From [Leptolyngbya] sp. JSC-1 (GTDB lineage Bacteria; Cyanobacteriota; Cyanobacteriia; Elainellales; Elainellaceae), in contig KL662191.1 in assembly GCA_000733415.1 (NCBI GenBank), positions 5,450,813 through 5,511,514 of the forward strand: a DNA stretch of 60,702 nucleotides. Direction: 5' to 3'. Below the pieces are notes generated by a model. That model was not told where the DNA came from. It searched no databases and was given only the letters and a program-made list of their open reading frames with translations. Below are positions 46,314-54,639 of the stretch, piece by piece. Position numbers and translations under genes: made by a program. Position 1 is the first letter of the stretch, and every line of letters begins with the position of its first letter.

Positions 46314-46586
46314 CTAACCTGCTGGCCGGTCAGTTTCTTCGACCGCTGCGACTAGACGCTGCAACGTGTCAGTTAATTGGCCCAAGCGCTCCAGTGCACT
46401 ATCATGATTTTCTGCCAGGGTTTGGACCGCATCGCTCAGCGCAAAAATTTGATATCCCTGCTGTTGCACTTGAGCAGCCAGCGCATCGACCTGAGTGGCC
46501 AATCGATCCACGGCTTCGGTCGTTGCCAACACAGCTTCTCCAATCTGGAGGACTACAGACTCTAATTGATTTGGTTGAACGTTCAC
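46314..46586 (-). CDS. Small coiled-coil protein
   Basis: 90 residues, acidic, with heptad-like spacing of Leu/Val/Ala throughout (VLQIGEAVLATTEAVDRLATQ, VDALAAQVQQQG, LTDTLQRLVAAVEE). It is predicted to be almost wholly a coiled coil and so to oligomerise. No enzyme motif. The start is GTG. It lies 167 bp upstream of the HetZ-related gene on the same strand. A function cannot be given. Confidence 0.6.
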   Translation of the reverse strand: MNVQPNQLESVVLQIGEAVLATTEAVDRLATQVDALAAQVQQQGYQIFALSDAVQTLAENHDSALERLGQLTDTLQRLVAAVEETDRPAG

Positions 46587-46776
46587 TCCTCAATCACCTT
46601 CGGTGCGTAACCTCACTCCGTAGCTTAATCTGGATTCTAAATCCGATCAAAACGGCATAACTAAGCCTACTGTATTTGCATAATTAAGCCTACTGTATTC
46701 TGGAGTGATTGCGCTAAAGAACTGTTGACATCAGCAAAAATTGTGAGAGTGTGAGCGAAAAGAGCTGGAAATAGAG

Positions 46777-47346
46777 ATGATTGGGGTCGAAGCAGGGCAA
46801 AAGCGATTTTTTATAGCATTGCTGCCTCCGGTTGAGGTACAGCAAGATGCAGCCACAATTATTGAGGAGCTAGGCCAGCGCTACCGCACCTCTACCGCCA
46901 AGGCACCACCCCACATCACTCTACAACCGCCCTTTCTGTGGGCCGAGGTGAGCACGCTAGAGACCCATCTAGCTGCATTTGCCAGCCACCAGTCGGTGAT
47001 CCCGATCCATCTGTCAGGGTTCGGTGCCTTCGCGCCACGGGTGCTCTATATCAATGTCTTACCAACGCCTGAGCTGTTGACCGTGCAGACTGCCCTTAGC
47101 CGCAAGCTAGAAACTGAATTGGGCATCGTGGATCCGATGGCTAAACGACGACCCTTTGCACCCCATCTGGCGGTCGCTTCCCGCAACGTGACTCGCGAGA
47201 CCTTTCGGCAAGCTTGGGCTGAATTGCGGTCGCGCCAAGCCGAGTGGCAGTTTGTGGTAGAACGACTAACCCTACTGATCCATGATGGCCACCGCTGGCA
47301 AATTCAGGCCGAATTTCCATTCGTTCACCGTTTTCCGGCCCTATGA
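46777..47346 (+). CDS. 2H phosphoesterase / 2'-5' RNA ligase-like protein
   Basis: 189 residues of the LigT/2H fold. The first catalytic motif is PPHITL (His46, Thr48). The second, expected H-x-T/S, reads PHLAVAS: His130 is kept but the hydroxyl residue is Ala132. 2H enzymes open or close 2',3'-cyclic phosphates in RNA or nucleotides. Loss of one Thr weakens but does not exclude activity. The surrounding GFGAFAPRVLYINV and PMAKRRPFAPHL are typical. It precedes the STAS gene by 81 bp on the same strand. Confidence 0.88.
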   Translation: MIGVEAGQKRFFIALLPPVEVQQDAATIIEELGQRYRTSTAKAPPHITLQPPFLWAEVSTLETHLAAFASHQSVIPIHLSGFGAFAPRVLYINVLPTPELLTVQTALSRKLETELGIVDPMAKRRPFAPHLAVASRNVTRETFRQAWAELRSRQAEWQFVVERLTLLIHDGHRWQIQAEFPFVHRFPAL

Positions 47347-47427
47347 CTATCGTTAAGGAATTTTGCGGATCGGGCATACTTGAAGCTGAATCTAAAGCAA
47401 GGCAGTGCTAGTGGCAAGAGTTGAGAT

Positions 47428-47742
47428 ATGGATTCCAGCGTGCAAATTATCCAAGTGTCCGGTATTTTAGATGGAATGAATGGGGGGCAGCTACGTCGTA
47501 CCATTGATGAGATGCTCAAGGCCGGAACCCGTGTGATTTTGATAGATTGCACTGCGGTGGAGTTTATGGATAGTTCTGGTTTAGGTGCTCTAGTCATGGC
47601 GCTGAAACAGACCAAGCTGCTCGGTGGACAGCTCTCGCTCTGCGGCATCAACGATCAGGTCAAAATGCTGTTAGATCTGACGAATATGAGCAAGGTGTTT
47701 AAAATATTTCCGAGCTGTGAAGCGTTTAAGCAATCGGTGTAG
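47428..47742 (+). CDS. STAS domain anti-anti-sigma factor
   Basis: 104 residues, one STAS domain. VEFMDSSGLGALVMALKQ holds the phosphorylatable Ser in the DSSG motif near residue 49. SpoIIAA/RsbV proteins bind and neutralise an anti-sigma kinase when unphosphorylated. A gene for such a kinase follows 215 bp downstream on the same strand. No PP2C phosphatase or sigma factor is within the window. Confidence 0.92.
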   Translation: MDSSVQIIQVSGILDGMNGGQLRRTIDEMLKAGTRVILIDCTAVEFMDSSGLGALVMALKQTKLLGGQLSLCGINDQVKMLLDLTNMSKVFKIFPSCEAFKQSV

Positions 47743-47957
47743 CTTATGCTAGTACCGGCTCTTGGTGTAGGCATCTATTCAAACAGCAGCTATCCAACTA
47801 TCAACTATCTGATCCAACATTGAACCGTAATAACCGTAACTCTGTGCAAAGCCTAGCTGAGTGTTTTAGTCTGTAGCGTTTTCTGAATTAGTGGCTTAAC
47901 GGATAGTTAACTAGTAGCTTAACTGGTGGCTTAACTTTAGGTAGCTTTACTTGAACT

Positions 47958-48446
47958 GTGACTCAATCGTATCGGTTGCAAGTTAATACGAATTTAGAAG
48001 AACTAGCCCAGATTTTGGATTGGTTTAATAGCCATTATCAGGAAAAGTTGACGCGGAGTGTTTTGATCAAGTCGCAAACCATTTTGGCCGAAGCTTTCAC
48101 CAATGCGGTGCGCCATGCCCACCGCGACAAACGCACAGAAACACCGATTGAGATTGTTGTCTACCTCCATCCAGATCAGATTGAACTTCAAGTTTGGGAC
48201 TTTGGGCCTGAATTCGATTGGGAGCAGCAGCTCAAACAAGTTCAAGAGGCTGATCCAGTTAATGCTGAGGCCAGCGGCGGTCGTGGCATTTACCTGATTG
48301 CCCGCCTCGCCGATCGGTTTCGATACTATCGCACGCCTGATGAGCGCAATTGTTTGCAGATGATAAATGACTTTAGGACTGAGCCAGTGAGTGGGCAGGA
48401 GTCAGGAATCAGGAGCCAGGAGTCAGGAGTCAGGAGTCAGCACTAG
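47958..48446 (+). CDS. Anti-sigma-type serine kinase (HATPase_c, RsbW/SpoIIAB-like)
   Basis: 162 residues starting at GTG. The N-box is EAFTNAVRHAH (about 48-58), the G1 box DFGPEFD and the G2 box GGRGIYLIARLAD. These identify the GHKL kinase fold of RsbW-type switch kinases, without a histidine-kinase dimerisation domain. It should phosphorylate the STAS protein encoded upstream. The last about 17 residues (SGQESGIRSQESGVRSQH) are encoded by a heptanucleotide repeat array and are probably not part of the conserved fold. The 3' end overlaps convergent rbsK by 17 bp. Confidence 0.9.
   Translation: MTQSYRLQVNTNLEELAQILDWFNSHYQEKLTRSVLIKSQTILAEAFTNAVRHAHRDKRTETPIEIVVYLHPDQIELQVWDFGPEFDWEQQLKQVQEADPVNAEASGGRGIYLIARLADRFRYYRTPDERNCLQMINDFRTEPVSGQESGIRSQESGVRSQH
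48396..48437. repeat. STRR heptanucleotide array, six units
   Basis: Six units of CAGGAGT (two with one changed base) run head to tail. Such short tandemly repeated repetitive sequences are a known feature of filamentous cyanobacteria. Here the array forms the last codons of the anti-sigma kinase on one strand and the stop codon with the final residues of rbsK on the other. Confidence 0.85.
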
Positions 48447-49374
48447 GGCTAGTTACACCGTGTTTTGTTAAAAAAGCATCGAGTTCGGCTCTGGTGGGCA
48501 GAGACGGTTGGGCACCCGCTTTGGTGACGGAAAGGGCAGCGACTGCGGCGGCTTGTTGAGTGGCTTCTCGGAGCGGCATACCAGCGGCCAACCCAGCAGC
48601 TAATCCACCATTAAAGGCATCGCCTGCGGCAACGGTATCCACGGCTTGAACAGGAAAGGCTGGAATTTCAAACGTTTCGGTTAGCGTCATGCACAGGGCA
48701 CCCTGTTTGCCCAGCTTGGTGATCACAGTACCAACTCCCCGCTGCTGTAGAACCGTAGCCGCTTTACGGGCTGTTTCTAAATCGGTTACGGGGAACCCCG
48801 CAAGCTGACTCGTTTCTACCTGATTGGGTGTGACAATATCAAGCAGAGGGTAGAGCGCGGTTGGCAAATCGGTGCGAGCCGGAGCCGGATCTAAAATCAC
48901 GGTGACTCCTGACTGTTTGGCAACTTTAGCTGCGGCCACGACAGCCTCCAGCGGTACTTCCAACTGCAATAGCAGCACTTTGGCCTGGGCTAGCAGGGGC
49001 TGCAATCGCTCCACATCGGTTGTATCAACTAAACCATTTGCGCCCGGAATAATCACGATATTGTTTTCACTCGCATCATCCACGGTAATCATCGCTACAC
49101 CGGAATGGGTAGTTGCCTCGGTTAAGACTGCATTACAATTTACACTGCTGGCCTGTAGACCTTGCAGCAATGCTTGTCCAAAGGCATCATTCCCAATTCG
49201 GCCAACCATTTGAGTGGGTATCCCTAGGCGAGCAACTGCAACGGCCTGATTGGCGCCTTTGCCCCCTGGAACCGTCTCAAATCGGTGCCCAGTTAAAGTT
49301 TCTCCCGGCGCTGGAATTCGGGGCGTTCGTGCCACCAAATCCATATTGATGCTGCCAAATACGATCACGCTCAT
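48430..49374 (-). CDS. rbsK: Ribokinase
   Basis: 314 residues, PfkB family. The N-terminal signature GGKGANQAVAVARLG and the C-terminal VDTVAAGDAFNGGLAAGLA (catalytic Asp in GAGDAF-like AAGDAF) are clear. GSINMDLVARTPRIPAPGETLTG marks ribokinase. It makes ribose-5-phosphate from ribose and ATP. The gene is divergent from a nucleoside transport and hydrolysis operon, whose hydrolase would release ribose. This context makes ribose salvage from nucleosides the likely job. Its last residues (SADS) and TGA come from the STRR array. Confidence 0.94.
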   Translation of the reverse strand: MSVIVFGSINMDLVARTPRIPAPGETLTGHRFETVPGGKGANQAVAVARLGIPTQMVGRIGNDAFGQALLQGLQASSVNCNAVLTEATTHSGVAMITVDDASENNIVIIPGANGLVDTTDVERLQPLLAQAKVLLLQLEVPLEAVVAAAKVAKQSGVTVILDPAPARTDLPTALYPLLDIVTPNQVETSQLAGFPVTDLETARKAATVLQQRGVGTVITKLGKQGALCMTLTETFEIPAFPVQAVDTVAAGDAFNGGLAAGLAAGMPLREATQQAAAVAALSVTKAGAQPSLPTRAELDAFLTKHGVTSPSADS

Positions 49375-49868
49375 AGCAATTTGATGCTCTGCTTAATCCC
49401 CTGAGTCATGCGCTCAGTATATGCTAGGGGCTTCCACTGCTTGCTTGCCAGTGTCCTAAATCTTCAAGAAACTTAGGCAAACTCTATAGCGCTCCTAAAA
49501 GTCTCTCTAGAAATTTCAAAGCCATCCTAGCTCCCTGAGTGACTGACAAAACTCTAGTCGCTGGCGGCTCGAAGCCGCGCCTACACAGACTAGACCTGCG
49601 CGGGTTACTTAACCAACGAATAGTCGGCAACCAACGAATAGTCGGCCTGCGCCGGCTTGGCTTCGACTTGGCTTGCATGGCAGCGGTTTTAACCACCATG
49701 AGAAAGTGACCATGAGTAAAGTGATTGGTCAGTCAATCAGCCCTAGCTCCTCAACATTAAACAATACAAATTGTTGCAATTGGTTAGGTTGATTTGCTCA
49801 GGAATGCGATAGAAATAACTGCAATTCTGTCGTGCTTTTGGACAATTTTCCAAACTTGAGAATCGGGA
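49375..49868. other. 494-bp divergent region rbsK/nupC with repeat debris
   Basis: An inverted pair CTGAG/CTCAG near 49403-49420 lies close to the rbsK start. A GC-rich block at about 49555-49690 (GGCGGCTCGAAGCCGCGCC and related palindromes) has the look of a dispersed cyanobacterial intergenic repeat, and includes the tandem pair at 49611-49646. A 71-codon frame through it is an artefact of the repeat. Promoters are not placed. Confidence 0.45.
49611..49646. repeat. Perfect tandem duplication of 18 bp
   Basis: AACCAACGAATAGTCGGC occurs twice, adjacent and identical, within a GC-rich repeat-like block between rbsK and nupC. Confidence 0.8.
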
Positions 49869-49874
49869 GTGCGC

Positions 49875-51158
49875 ATGGAGCGGTTCATTTCATTGATTGG
49901 TATCTTCGTTTTCTTTGGGCTGGCCTATTTGCTATCAGTTGATCGGCGTGCGATTCGATGGCGTCCAGTAATTTGGGGATTTGCGATCCAATTTCTATTT
50001 GGCCTATTTGTGTTGCTGTTGCCCGTTGGCTTTGCTATTTTCAGCACCATTGGTAATCTTGTTACCACGTTTCTCAATTTTTCCGATGTTGGGGCTGAGT
50101 TTGTCTACGGTGAAAACTTTGCAGAACATTTCTTTGCCTTCAAGGTGATGTCTACCGTTATCTTTTTCTCTGGCGTGATCAGCCTGCTGTATTACTTTGG
50201 GATTTTGCAAAAGGTGGTAGCGGCCATCGCTTCGGTAATGCGGCGAACGATGAAAACCTCCGGCCCTGAAACCACCTCTTGTTCGGCCAATATCTTTGTC
50301 GGTCAAACCGAAGCACCCCTGTTGATTCGTCCGTTTGTGGGTAGGGTAACGTTATCTGAGCTGCATGCGATCATGACAGGTGGATTTGCCACCGTTGCTG
50401 GTGGGGTGCTAGCAGCATTCATTGGATTTGGTATTCCGGCAGAACAGTTGATTGCCGCCTCGGTGATGAATGCCCCTGGGGCGTTAGCTATGTCAAAGCT
50501 GATGTTTCCCCAAACCGATCATTTTTCCTACAATCCAGAGTTAGATGAGGAACTGCGGGCCGTCAAAGCCAAAGCCGAAGCCGAAGGAGTCGATGAACTG
50601 GCTTTGCCTAAAGAAGCCTTTTCTACGGCTAGTGACCCAATTGCCGCCCTCGCCGAAGGGGCGATTCAAGGGGTTCAGCTCGTGCTGTCCATTATCGCAA
50701 TTTTAATTGTATTCCTTTCACTGATCGCCCTAATCAACGCGATTTTAGGCTGGGCAGGTGGCCTGTTCGGGTTTCCGCAGCTTTCATTAGAGTTAATTTT
50801 GTCCTATCTCTTGTTTCCGTTGGCTTGGGTTATGGGTGTTCCTTTGGCCGACTGTAGTGCCGTGGCCGTATTTCTGGGCAAGAAGATTATTTTGAATGAA
50901 TTCATTGCTTACTCAGCCTTGGCCGAGTCAATCAAAGCCAATCAAATTTCGGCTCGAGCTGCCGCAATTGCTACGTTTGCCCTCTGCGGTTTCGCTAATA
51001 TTTCTTCTATCGGTCAACAGATTGGGGCGATTGGCGGCATGGTTCCCTCCCGTCGCAACGATGTGGCTCGATTAGGACCACGGGCAATGATTGCAGGTTC
51101 TCTCACCAACTTTGTGAGTGCCTGCATTGCCGGATTGCTGTTGGGGAGTGAACTTTGA
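49875..51158 (+). CDS. NupC-type concentrative nucleoside transporter
   Basis: About 427 residues, CNT family. Ten or so hydrophobic segments, with NIFVGQTEAPLLIRPFV (the GQTEAPLL nucleoside-binding signature, about 138-155), MTGGFATVAGGVL and the C-terminal ALCGFANISSIGQQIGAIGG. It should import nucleosides with Na+ or H+. The ATG at 49875 is preferred over a GTG six bases upstream because GGGAG then has normal spacing. Followed after 4 bp by the deoxyribosyltransferase-like gene. First gene of a three-gene salvage operon. Confidence 0.93.
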   Translation: MERFISLIGIFVFFGLAYLLSVDRRAIRWRPVIWGFAIQFLFGLFVLLLPVGFAIFSTIGNLVTTFLNFSDVGAEFVYGENFAEHFFAFKVMSTVIFFSGVISLLYYFGILQKVVAAIASVMRRTMKTSGPETTSCSANIFVGQTEAPLLIRPFVGRVTLSELHAIMTGGFATVAGGVLAAFIGFGIPAEQLIAASVMNAPGALAMSKLMFPQTDHFSYNPELDEELRAVKAKAEAEGVDELALPKEAFSTASDPIAALAEGAIQGVQLVLSIIAILIVFLSLIALINAILGWAGGLFGFPQLSLELILSYLLFPLAWVMGVPLADCSAVAVFLGKKIILNEFIAYSALAESIKANQISARAAAIATFALCGFANISSIGQQIGAIGGMVPSRRNDVARLGPRAMIAGSLTNFVSACIAGLLLGSEL

Positions 51159-51162
51159 AATC

Positions 51163-51702
51163 ATGCGCATCTATCTTGCTGGGCCAGATGTGTTTTTGCC
51201 GGAACCATTGAAAATTGCTCGCGCCAAACAGGAAATTTGTCAAGCCTACGGATTTGTGGGTTTGTTCCCATTTGATGCCAACCTGGATCTGTCTAATCTA
51301 TCGCCCTTTGAAATGGGTATTGCGATCTATACCAGCAACATTGAACTGATGGATAGCTGTGATTTGATCATTGCTAACATGACTCCATTTCGGGGTCCCA
51401 GTATGGATGTGGGTACCGCTTTCGAGATGGGCTATATGGCAGCCCAGGGCAAGCCAGTGTTTGGGTACACCAATGATGAACGGCTTTACACCCAGCGAGT
51501 CACAGTTAGTACTCCCGGATGGGATGCGAATGGCATGTCAATTGAATCGTTTGAGATGGCAGATAATCTCATGTTGGAAGGAGCAATTTTCACAAGCGGC
51601 GGTGTACTGATGCGTGAACAAATCAGCTCCGAGTTCTATTACACTGAGCTGAAAGTTTTTGAGACAACAGTACAATCGGCGGCAGAGCGTTTGTTGTATT
51701 GA
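51163..51702 (+). CDS. Nucleoside 2-deoxyribosyltransferase-like protein
   Basis: About 179 residues. MRIYLAGPDVFLPEP opens with the family's substrate loop; CDLIIANMTPFRGPSMDVGTAFEMGYMAAQGKPVFGY contains the Asp pair and the catalytic Glu in GTAFEMGYMAA. These enzymes exchange bases between deoxynucleosides, and some relatives act as hydrolases on nucleoside monophosphates. The ATG lies 4 bp after the nupC stop; an upstream frame inside nupC is not needed. Its position between importer and nucleoside hydrolase suggests a role on imported deoxynucleosides. Confidence 0.88.
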   Translation: MRIYLAGPDVFLPEPLKIARAKQEICQAYGFVGLFPFDANLDLSNLSPFEMGIAIYTSNIELMDSCDLIIANMTPFRGPSMDVGTAFEMGYMAAQGKPVFGYTNDERLYTQRVTVSTPGWDANGMSIESFEMADNLMLEGAIFTSGGVLMREQISSEFYYTELKVFETTVQSAAERLLY

Positions 51703-51727
51703 TGAGTTGTGTTGATTGATAGGTTTC

Positions 51728-52717
51728 ATGGTTACTCCGAAGGTCAAAATTGTTCTCGATACTGATCCAGGCGGCGACGATTCGTTTGCGTTTCTGTGGT
51801 TACAAAGTTTGGCTAAGCAGGGATTGGCCGAAATTATGGCAGTCACGGCAGTAGATGGCAACGTTCACGCTAACTATACATTTGCGGCTGCCTGCAAATT
51901 ACTGCAACTCGGTGGATTTCCAGCAGTAGAGGTGGGACGCGGCGTTATTGGTGGCTCCGCTAAAGACGATGTGGAAGATGCAGGTGCAATTCATGGCGCA
52001 GATGGGATGGGTAATTTATCGAATACATTGCCAGCGCCTCATCAGGACTATGAAACGGCCCGCTATTCTGACGATGTGTTAATTGAGCAATTGCATGCAG
52101 CTCCAGGAGAAATTACCCTTGTAGCGATTGGCCCGCTCACCAATTTGGCCGCAGCGGAGCGAAAATCTCCAGGGGTTCTCAACCTTGCTAAAGAAATTGT
52201 GATTATGGGCGGTGCATTCTTGCATCCTGGCAACATTACACCGGAAGCCGAATTCAATATTGCCTACGACCCAGAAGCGGCTCAGCTTGTGTTTAAATCC
52301 TCTACGCGACTGGTAGTGATTCCACTCGATGTAACTCGGCGGCTGATCTTCACGCCCGAAATGGCTCAGCAAATTAGCGCCGTGAATCCTAATAGTTCAA
52401 TCGCCAAATTTATCGTGGCACTCTGTCAATTTATGGTGGGAACGGCTATGGCATTTCGTGAGACTGGTGGTAGGCCAGGATTCTTAGTACACGATGCGGC
52501 AACGCTGGCCTATCTGTTTCATCCAGAGACGCTGTTGTTTCGACGAGCACAAGTTGAAATCGAAACCAGCGGTGAATGGACCCGCGGCAAAACCGTAATC
52601 GATCGCCGCCACTCTGCTAAACCCGACGCTAACGCTTGGGTTGCCCTGGATGTAGATGAGGTGAACCTGCTGGCGGTGATGGTGGAGGATTTGAAGCGGT
52701 TAGTGCAGGACGGTTGA
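51728..52717 (+). CDS. Inosine-uridine-type nucleoside hydrolase
   Basis: About 329 residues. The N-terminal VLDTDPGGDDSFAFLWL is the Ca2+-binding DxDPGxDD motif of the IUNH family (here Ser in place of the usual Ala after DD). ITLVAIGPLTNLAAA, IVIMGGAFLHPGN and ITPEAEFNIAYDPEAA, with the Asn and Asp contacts to ribose, follow. It splits N-ribosides into base and ribose. The third gene of the operon, 26 bp after the deoxyribosyltransferase. The ribose it frees is the substrate of the divergently encoded ribokinase. Confidence 0.93.
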   Translation: MVTPKVKIVLDTDPGGDDSFAFLWLQSLAKQGLAEIMAVTAVDGNVHANYTFAAACKLLQLGGFPAVEVGRGVIGGSAKDDVEDAGAIHGADGMGNLSNTLPAPHQDYETARYSDDVLIEQLHAAPGEITLVAIGPLTNLAAAERKSPGVLNLAKEIVIMGGAFLHPGNITPEAEFNIAYDPEAAQLVFKSSTRLVVIPLDVTRRLIFTPEMAQQISAVNPNSSIAKFIVALCQFMVGTAMAFRETGGRPGFLVHDAATLAYLFHPETLLFRRAQVEIETSGEWTRGKTVIDRRHSAKPDANAWVALDVDEVNLLAVMVEDLKRLVQDG

Positions 52718-53259
52718 GGTCAATAGGTGAGGTGAATAGGTGAGGTGAATAGGTGAGGTGAATAGGTGAGGTAAACAATGGCTTGATAATCTTTTCAGTA
52801 GCCTGTTGTGACTTTACGGATAGCTCGTGTGGCTTTAGTAAAGTTAGGGCAACCCGTAGGAATAATTTCTTGAACTTTTAGTGAAGTTGAAAAAAAGTAT
52901 TCTGGATTTGAAACGAAGTTTGCTACTTTACACGAAGTAACACTATGAACTTCCTCTGAGGCATAGTACGAGTTTTCGCTCTAACGTAGGTATTGCTATT
53001 TATTTAATGTTCAGTTTGAGATAAACCGAACGCAGGTGCATCTATCTTTGCGATTGCCTTTCGTATAGCCTGGAAAGGCAGCTTGAAAGGTGTACAATGA
53101 GCTTTCGACCATCAGAATTCGACCACCAGAATATGCACTCTTACACGTTCTAGTTCCTAGTTCGAACTGTTTCTAGAGCCGTGTGACTCCTGTTTCTTGA
53201 CGCGATATGTTGACGAAATTAGGTACCCAGCATTAACAGAGACAAAGCAGGTATTAATT
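52718..53259. other. 542-bp gap after the nucleoside operon
   Basis: It starts with a tandem repeat (52722-52773). The rest is A/T-rich and has no recognised RNA gene or terminator. The RlpA-like frame extends open to 53197, but the added residues look non-coding. Confidence 0.4.
52722..52773. repeat. Tandem 13-bp repeat, four units
   Basis: AATAGGTGAGGTG is repeated four times head to tail (the last base of the fourth copy differs), beginning 5 bp after the nucleoside hydrolase stop. Its length in vivo is likely to vary by slippage. Confidence 0.9.
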
Positions 53260-53616
53260 ATGCGAATTCTAGGTATTTTGCGGTTGTTTACAACTACCTT
53301 ATTCAGTTGCCTTGGCATCGCTGATGTTGTCCAAGCGGGAACAGAATGCGGAATTGCCGCCTATTATGATCAGGGTGATCTGACTGCCAATGGCGAAGAT
53401 TTTGACCCCAGTCAACTAACTGCGGCTCACCCCTGGTTGCCGTTTAACTCCTGGGTTACTGTAGTAGATCAACACACAGGTATTTCGGTAAAAGTACGGA
53501 TTAACGACCGGGGGCCTTGGGACGGGGAACGAATTTTAGATATGACTCCAGCTACTATCAACGTGATCGATCCTCATCGGACCTCCGATCTGCGCCATGT
53601 TTGTATCCACTGGTGA
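53260..53616 (+). CDS. Exported RlpA-like double-psi beta-barrel protein
   Basis: About 118 residues. The signal peptide (MRILGILRLFTTTLFSCLGIADVVQA) is followed by an RlpA/DPBB domain: GIAAYYDQGDLTANGEDFDPSQLTAAHPWLPFNSWVTV and VRINDRGPWDGERILDMTPA. The Asp and ND-x-G-P motifs match the septal lytic transglycosylase RlpA family. The expected HxxLPFG segment reads HPWLPFN, and there is no SPOR domain. It acts outside the cytoplasmic membrane, probably on peptidoglycan. Single gene, convergent with the GntR gene. Confidence 0.85.
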   Translation: MRILGILRLFTTTLFSCLGIADVVQAGTECGIAAYYDQGDLTANGEDFDPSQLTAAHPWLPFNSWVTVVDQHTGISVKVRINDRGPWDGERILDMTPATINVIDPHRTSDLRHVCIHW

Positions 53617-53652
53617 GGTCGTTGAGGTTGTGCTCTCTTCCCAATCAACTCC

Positions 53653-54369
53653 CTACACAACAGCAGTTTCTGTGGTATCTAGAGGCTGATGCAGTTGCTG
53701 TAACTCATCCACAACTCTAGCTTTGCTAGCGAGTAAGTGGCTCTGGATGGCTTCTACTGCTGCTGCCGAGTGTCGTTGGGCGATAGCTTGATAGATCTGC
53801 CGGTGTTCAATGCGAATTTCTAGCACCTTAGGATTATGGCGAGTGGTCTGCACCCGCAGCAGCATCATTTTGTCAAATACCTGATCGAGCAGCGTCACCA
53901 GCCAGCGGTTTCCCGAACTTTCGGCAATCAAGCGATGAAACCCATAGTCGATGTCGAGTAGATCCATCACCTTCAGGGCTGGGGTTTGTTCTTGGACCAG
54001 TTGCTCAGCCTGCAAAACGTAGCCTTCGAGCTGCTGTAATTGCACCGAGTCGGCGTGTAGACACGCTTCGGCCACAGCCAGTTCTTCTAATGCTAATCGA
54101 CAATCATAAAGCTGGGCGGCATCGACGGCAGAAATGGTAGTGACTTGCAATCCTCCCAACCCGTCGGCAGTGACCAAGCCGTCTTTTTGCAACTGCCGAA
54201 TTGCTTCTCGGATCGGAGTGCGGCTAACCTGCAAGCGCTGGGCCAACTGAGTTTCGACTAAACGTTCCCCTGGGGGTAGCTCACCGGATAGAATGCTAGC
54301 CCGCAATGCCTGATACGTTTGCTCATGCAGTGATTTGCTCCGCTGAATTGGCACTATCCCTGGGGTCAT
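53653..54369 (-). CDS. GntR family transcription factor, FadR/FCD subfamily
   Basis: About 238 residues. A winged-helix HTH (about 15-75): LRASILSGELPPGERLVETQLAQRLQVSRTPIREAIRQL is the GntR motif. An FCD all-helical ligand domain (about 85-215) follows, with the metal-ligand pattern D..H (LLDIDYGFHRLI), H (RIEHRQIYQAI) and a final H (AIQSHLLAS). The ligand is a small carboxylate in characterised members. The ATG at 54369 lies behind AGGAG; an upstream GTG is less likely. It probably regulates a nearby metabolic gene, not identified here. Confidence 0.92.
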   Translation of the reverse strand: MTPGIVPIQRSKSLHEQTYQALRASILSGELPPGERLVETQLAQRLQVSRTPIREAIRQLQKDGLVTADGLGGLQVTTISAVDAAQLYDCRLALEELAVAEACLHADSVQLQQLEGYVLQAEQLVQEQTPALKVMDLLDIDYGFHRLIAESSGNRWLVTLLDQVFDKMMLLRVQTTRHNPKVLEIRIEHRQIYQAIAQRHSAAAVEAIQSHLLASKARVVDELQQLHQPLDTTETAVV

Positions 54370-54639
54370 GCTTCTCCTCACTTAGCCGACATAGCGACAT
54401 TCTAGAAGTTTTGCGGCGTTTTGCGGCTAGGGGGCAGCCGTCTCCTACTAATCAGTCTCCTACTAATCATAAGTTGTACAGGAATGGCCTGGATGAGGCT
54501 GATGTTTCCCCGCTCACGGTAATTTAACATTTATTACGAACTGGGAAAACTTGGGTAAAAGGCGTCAGGTAGGCGATGATTGACTGGAAAGCTACCTTTA
54601 ATTCATTAGCTTGAAATTGATTGGTGTGAAAGAATTGGT

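Noticed and set aside
48396..48437. Repeat array as a CRISPR
   Set aside because: Units are 7 bp and directly adjacent, without spacers. No cas gene is in the window.
49484..49699. 71-codon minus-strand frame in the rbsK/nupC gap
   Set aside because: It runs through GC-rich repeats and a perfect 18-bp duplication, giving low-complexity Arg/Pro residues (PTIRWLPTIRWLSN). No ribosome site or family.
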